From Gemmatimonadota bacterium (GTDB lineage Bacteria; Gemmatimonadota; Gemmatimonadetes; Longimicrobiales; Gaopeijiaceae), in the NCBI GenBank assembly GCA_022823225.1, contig JAJDXM010000079.1, forward strand, positions 1 through 64,000: DNA of 64,000 nucleotides. Direction: 5' to 3'. The position numbers were made by a program, and so were the translations under genes. How positions within the stretch are numbered: position 1 is the first letter of the stretch; every line of letters begins with the position of its first letter. Below the pieces are notes generated by a model. The model had not been told where the DNA came from. It did not search any database and worked only from the letters and a program-made list of their open reading frames with translations. Positions 62,664-64,000 of this stretch are shown here, in pieces.

Positions 62664-63536
62664 ATGGCGGCGCAGCACCCCGGGGGCCGCGGCTCGCCGC
62701 GCGTGATCGCCGCACCCGGCCGCGCTGCCCTGGCGCCGCGGCTGGGCCGCTTCGCCTACTTCGGCTTTTGCGCGGCCGTGTTCTTCTTCCTGGTCGCGCC
62801 GATCCTGGTGATCGTGCCGCTCAGCTTCAACGCGGAACCGTACTTCACCTTCACCGAGGGGATGCTGCGGCTCGATCCGGACGCGTACTCGCTGAGGTGG
62901 TACCGGGAGATCATCGCGAACGAGGCGTGGACGGGGAGCCTGGTGAACAGCCTGGTGATCGGGGTCAGCGCCACGGTGGTCGCCACCGTGCTGGGCACAC
63001 TGGCGGCGCTCGGGCTCGCGAGCCCGGCCGTCCCCGCCCGGCGCGTCATCACGGGCATCCTGATTTCACCGATGGTGACGCCGGTGATCATCTCGGCGGC
63101 AGGCATGTTCTTCTTCTATTCGAATCTGGGACTCGGCCAGACGCACCTCGGGATCATCCTTGCGCACGCCACGCTTGGCGTCCCTTTCGTGGTCGTCACG
63201 GTGACCGCCACGCTGGCCGCCTTCGACCGCAACCTGACCCGCGCGGCGGCCAGCCTGGGCGCGGGACCGTGGACCGCCTTCCGGCGCGTCCAGCTCCCCC
63301 TGATCGCGCCCGGGGTGATCTCGGGGGCCATCTTCGCCTTCGCCGTCTCCTTCGACGAGGTGGTGGTGGTGCTCTTCATGGGCGGCATCGAGCAACGCAC
63401 GATCCCGCGACAGATGTGGTCGGGGATACGTGAGCAGATCAGTCCCGCGATCCTGGCGGTGGCAACGTTCCTGATCGTGTTTGCGGTGCTTCTTCTGGTC
63501 GTGGTCGCGTGGCTGCGGAGGCGGACGCCGCGCTGA
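62664..63536 (+). CDS. potC: Polyamine-type ABC transporter permease
   Basis: The 290-residue permease has six hydrophobic helices and the EAA loop RAAASLGAGPWTAFRRVQLP. The start is the ATG at 62664, one base after the potB stop codon. The first 28 residues are a basic cytoplasmic tail before TM1 (YFGFCAAVFFFLVAP). With the preceding gene it forms the membrane channel of the importer. It is convergent with the cytochrome gene (35-bp gap). Confidence 0.87.
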   Translation: MAAQHPGGRGSPRVIAAPGRAALAPRLGRFAYFGFCAAVFFFLVAPILVIVPLSFNAEPYFTFTEGMLRLDPDAYSLRWYREIIANEAWTGSLVNSLVIGVSATVVATVLGTLAALGLASPAVPARRVITGILISPMVTPVIISAAGMFFFYSNLGLGQTHLGIILAHATLGVPFVVVTVTATLAAFDRNLTRAAASLGAGPWTAFRRVQLPLIAPGVISGAIFAFAVSFDEVVVVLFMGGIEQRTIPRQMWSGIREQISPAILAVATFLIVFAVLLLVVVAWLRRRTPR

Positions 63537-63570
63537 TCACGGCACCCCGCACGGCAGCCCGCACGACGAA

Positions 63571-63999
63571 TCAGTTGTTCTTCGCGCCCTCCTCGATCCA
63601 CTGTCGAATCACCGCGATCTCCTCCTCCGGAACCTTGTCGCCCTCGCCCTCCGGCGGCATGTCGCCCTCGGTGATCATCTCCAGAAGCCAGCTGTCCGCT
63701 GGATCCCCGGCGGTGATGACCGGACCGAATTCCGACCCCATCATCAGCCGCTCGTAGTTGATGAGGATCAGGCTGACCTCCGCCACCACCTCTCCTTCCT
63801 CATCCTCGGCGCCGTGGCACCGGGCACAGCGCGCCTGGAAGATCGGCAGCACGTCCTCCTTGTAGCTGACCGTGTCGGCGGCGGGCGCGGACAGATCGTG
63901 GGTCGCCGCGCCGCCCGGGCTTGCGGCCTGGCCGGCAACGAGCGCTCCAGCGACGGCGGCCACCCCCACCGCGCACAGCACTCCCCCTGCTGATGGCAT
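63571..63999 (-). CDS. Short exported cytochrome c-like protein
   Basis: The 142-residue protein has a signal-like N-terminus (about 5-28), one haem-binding motif CARCH (about 58-62) inside YKEDVLPIFQARCARCHG, and a distal methionine in EGDMPPEG. It ends EEEIAVIRQWIEEGAKNN. This is the PSCyt1/planctomycete-type cytochrome c domain, usually an electron carrier or the start of a larger protein. The ATG lies one base from the window edge, so a further upstream start outside the window is possible. Confidence 0.8.
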   Translation of the reverse strand: MPSAGGVLCAVGVAAVAGALVAGQAASPGGAATHDLSAPAADTVSYKEDVLPIFQARCARCHGAEDEEGEVVAEVSLILINYERLMMGSEFGPVITAGDPADSWLLEMITEGDMPPEGEGDKVPEEEIAVIRQWIEEGAKNN

Positions 64000-64000
64000 C

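Overview
This is a GC-rich bacterial window with no rRNA, tRNA, CRISPR array or transposase that I can recognise. The right half has repeated secreted six-bladed beta-propeller proteins, Tat-exported Gfo/Idh/MocA and glycosylasparaginase-type enzymes, a double DUF1080 lipoprotein, a TlpA-like lipoprotein and a Planctomycete-style short cytochrome c. This repertoire suggests a free-living or host-associated bacterium of the Gemmatimonadota type. That placement is inference from gene content only.

Positions 1 to about 32,900 form an accessory island of conflict genes, many of them broken. Apparently intact modules are: a PD-(D/E)XK nuclease plus partner (578-1833); an HEPN-like protein with a partner (2543-3708); an operon with a zinc-ribbon/HTH/HEPN-like fusion, a 59-residue protein, a DUF1828 protein and a TOTE-type primase-helicase (13721 down to 9259); a two-gene ATPase operon (18155 down to 14387) and its single-gene relative (25716-28220); a hicBA pair; and an MqsR-like toxin with an unusual antitoxin (25496 down to 24578). 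Between them lie remnants: a shredded type I restriction operon fused around AlbA_2 genes (6790-9172), three decayed Rpn-family genes, a frameshifted DUF1016 nuclease, and tails of Phd, HicB, DUF2283, CopG and Fic genes plus a methyltransferase with its core missing. Pieces of one secreted FG-GAP/VCBS repeat protein recur at five loci, usually exactly at module boundaries. One block (Rpn, HigA-like fragment, AlbA_2 pair) is present twice.

The two STAND-like ATPase loci share an upstream array of the palindrome GTTGnCAAC with a 15-bp period. This links two loci about 7.5 kb apart and is the strongest sign of a system not explained by known annotation. The other candidate novelty is the zinc-ribbon/HEPN-like/DUF1828/primase-helicase operon.

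From about 30,142 the content becomes envelope and housekeeping: an outer-membrane barrel, a DUF4377 lipoprotein, a YheT hydrolase, a spondin-N autotransporter, coupled beta-propellers, katG, a metallophosphoesterase-phosphopantetheinyl transferase-asparaginase overlap chain, DUF1080 and Gfo/Idh/MocA, a TPR-thioredoxin lipoprotein, a cyclophilin coupled to a dicarboxylate symporter, accA, ricT, and a potA-potD-potB-potC polyamine-type ABC operon. A cytochrome c-like gene reaches the right edge.
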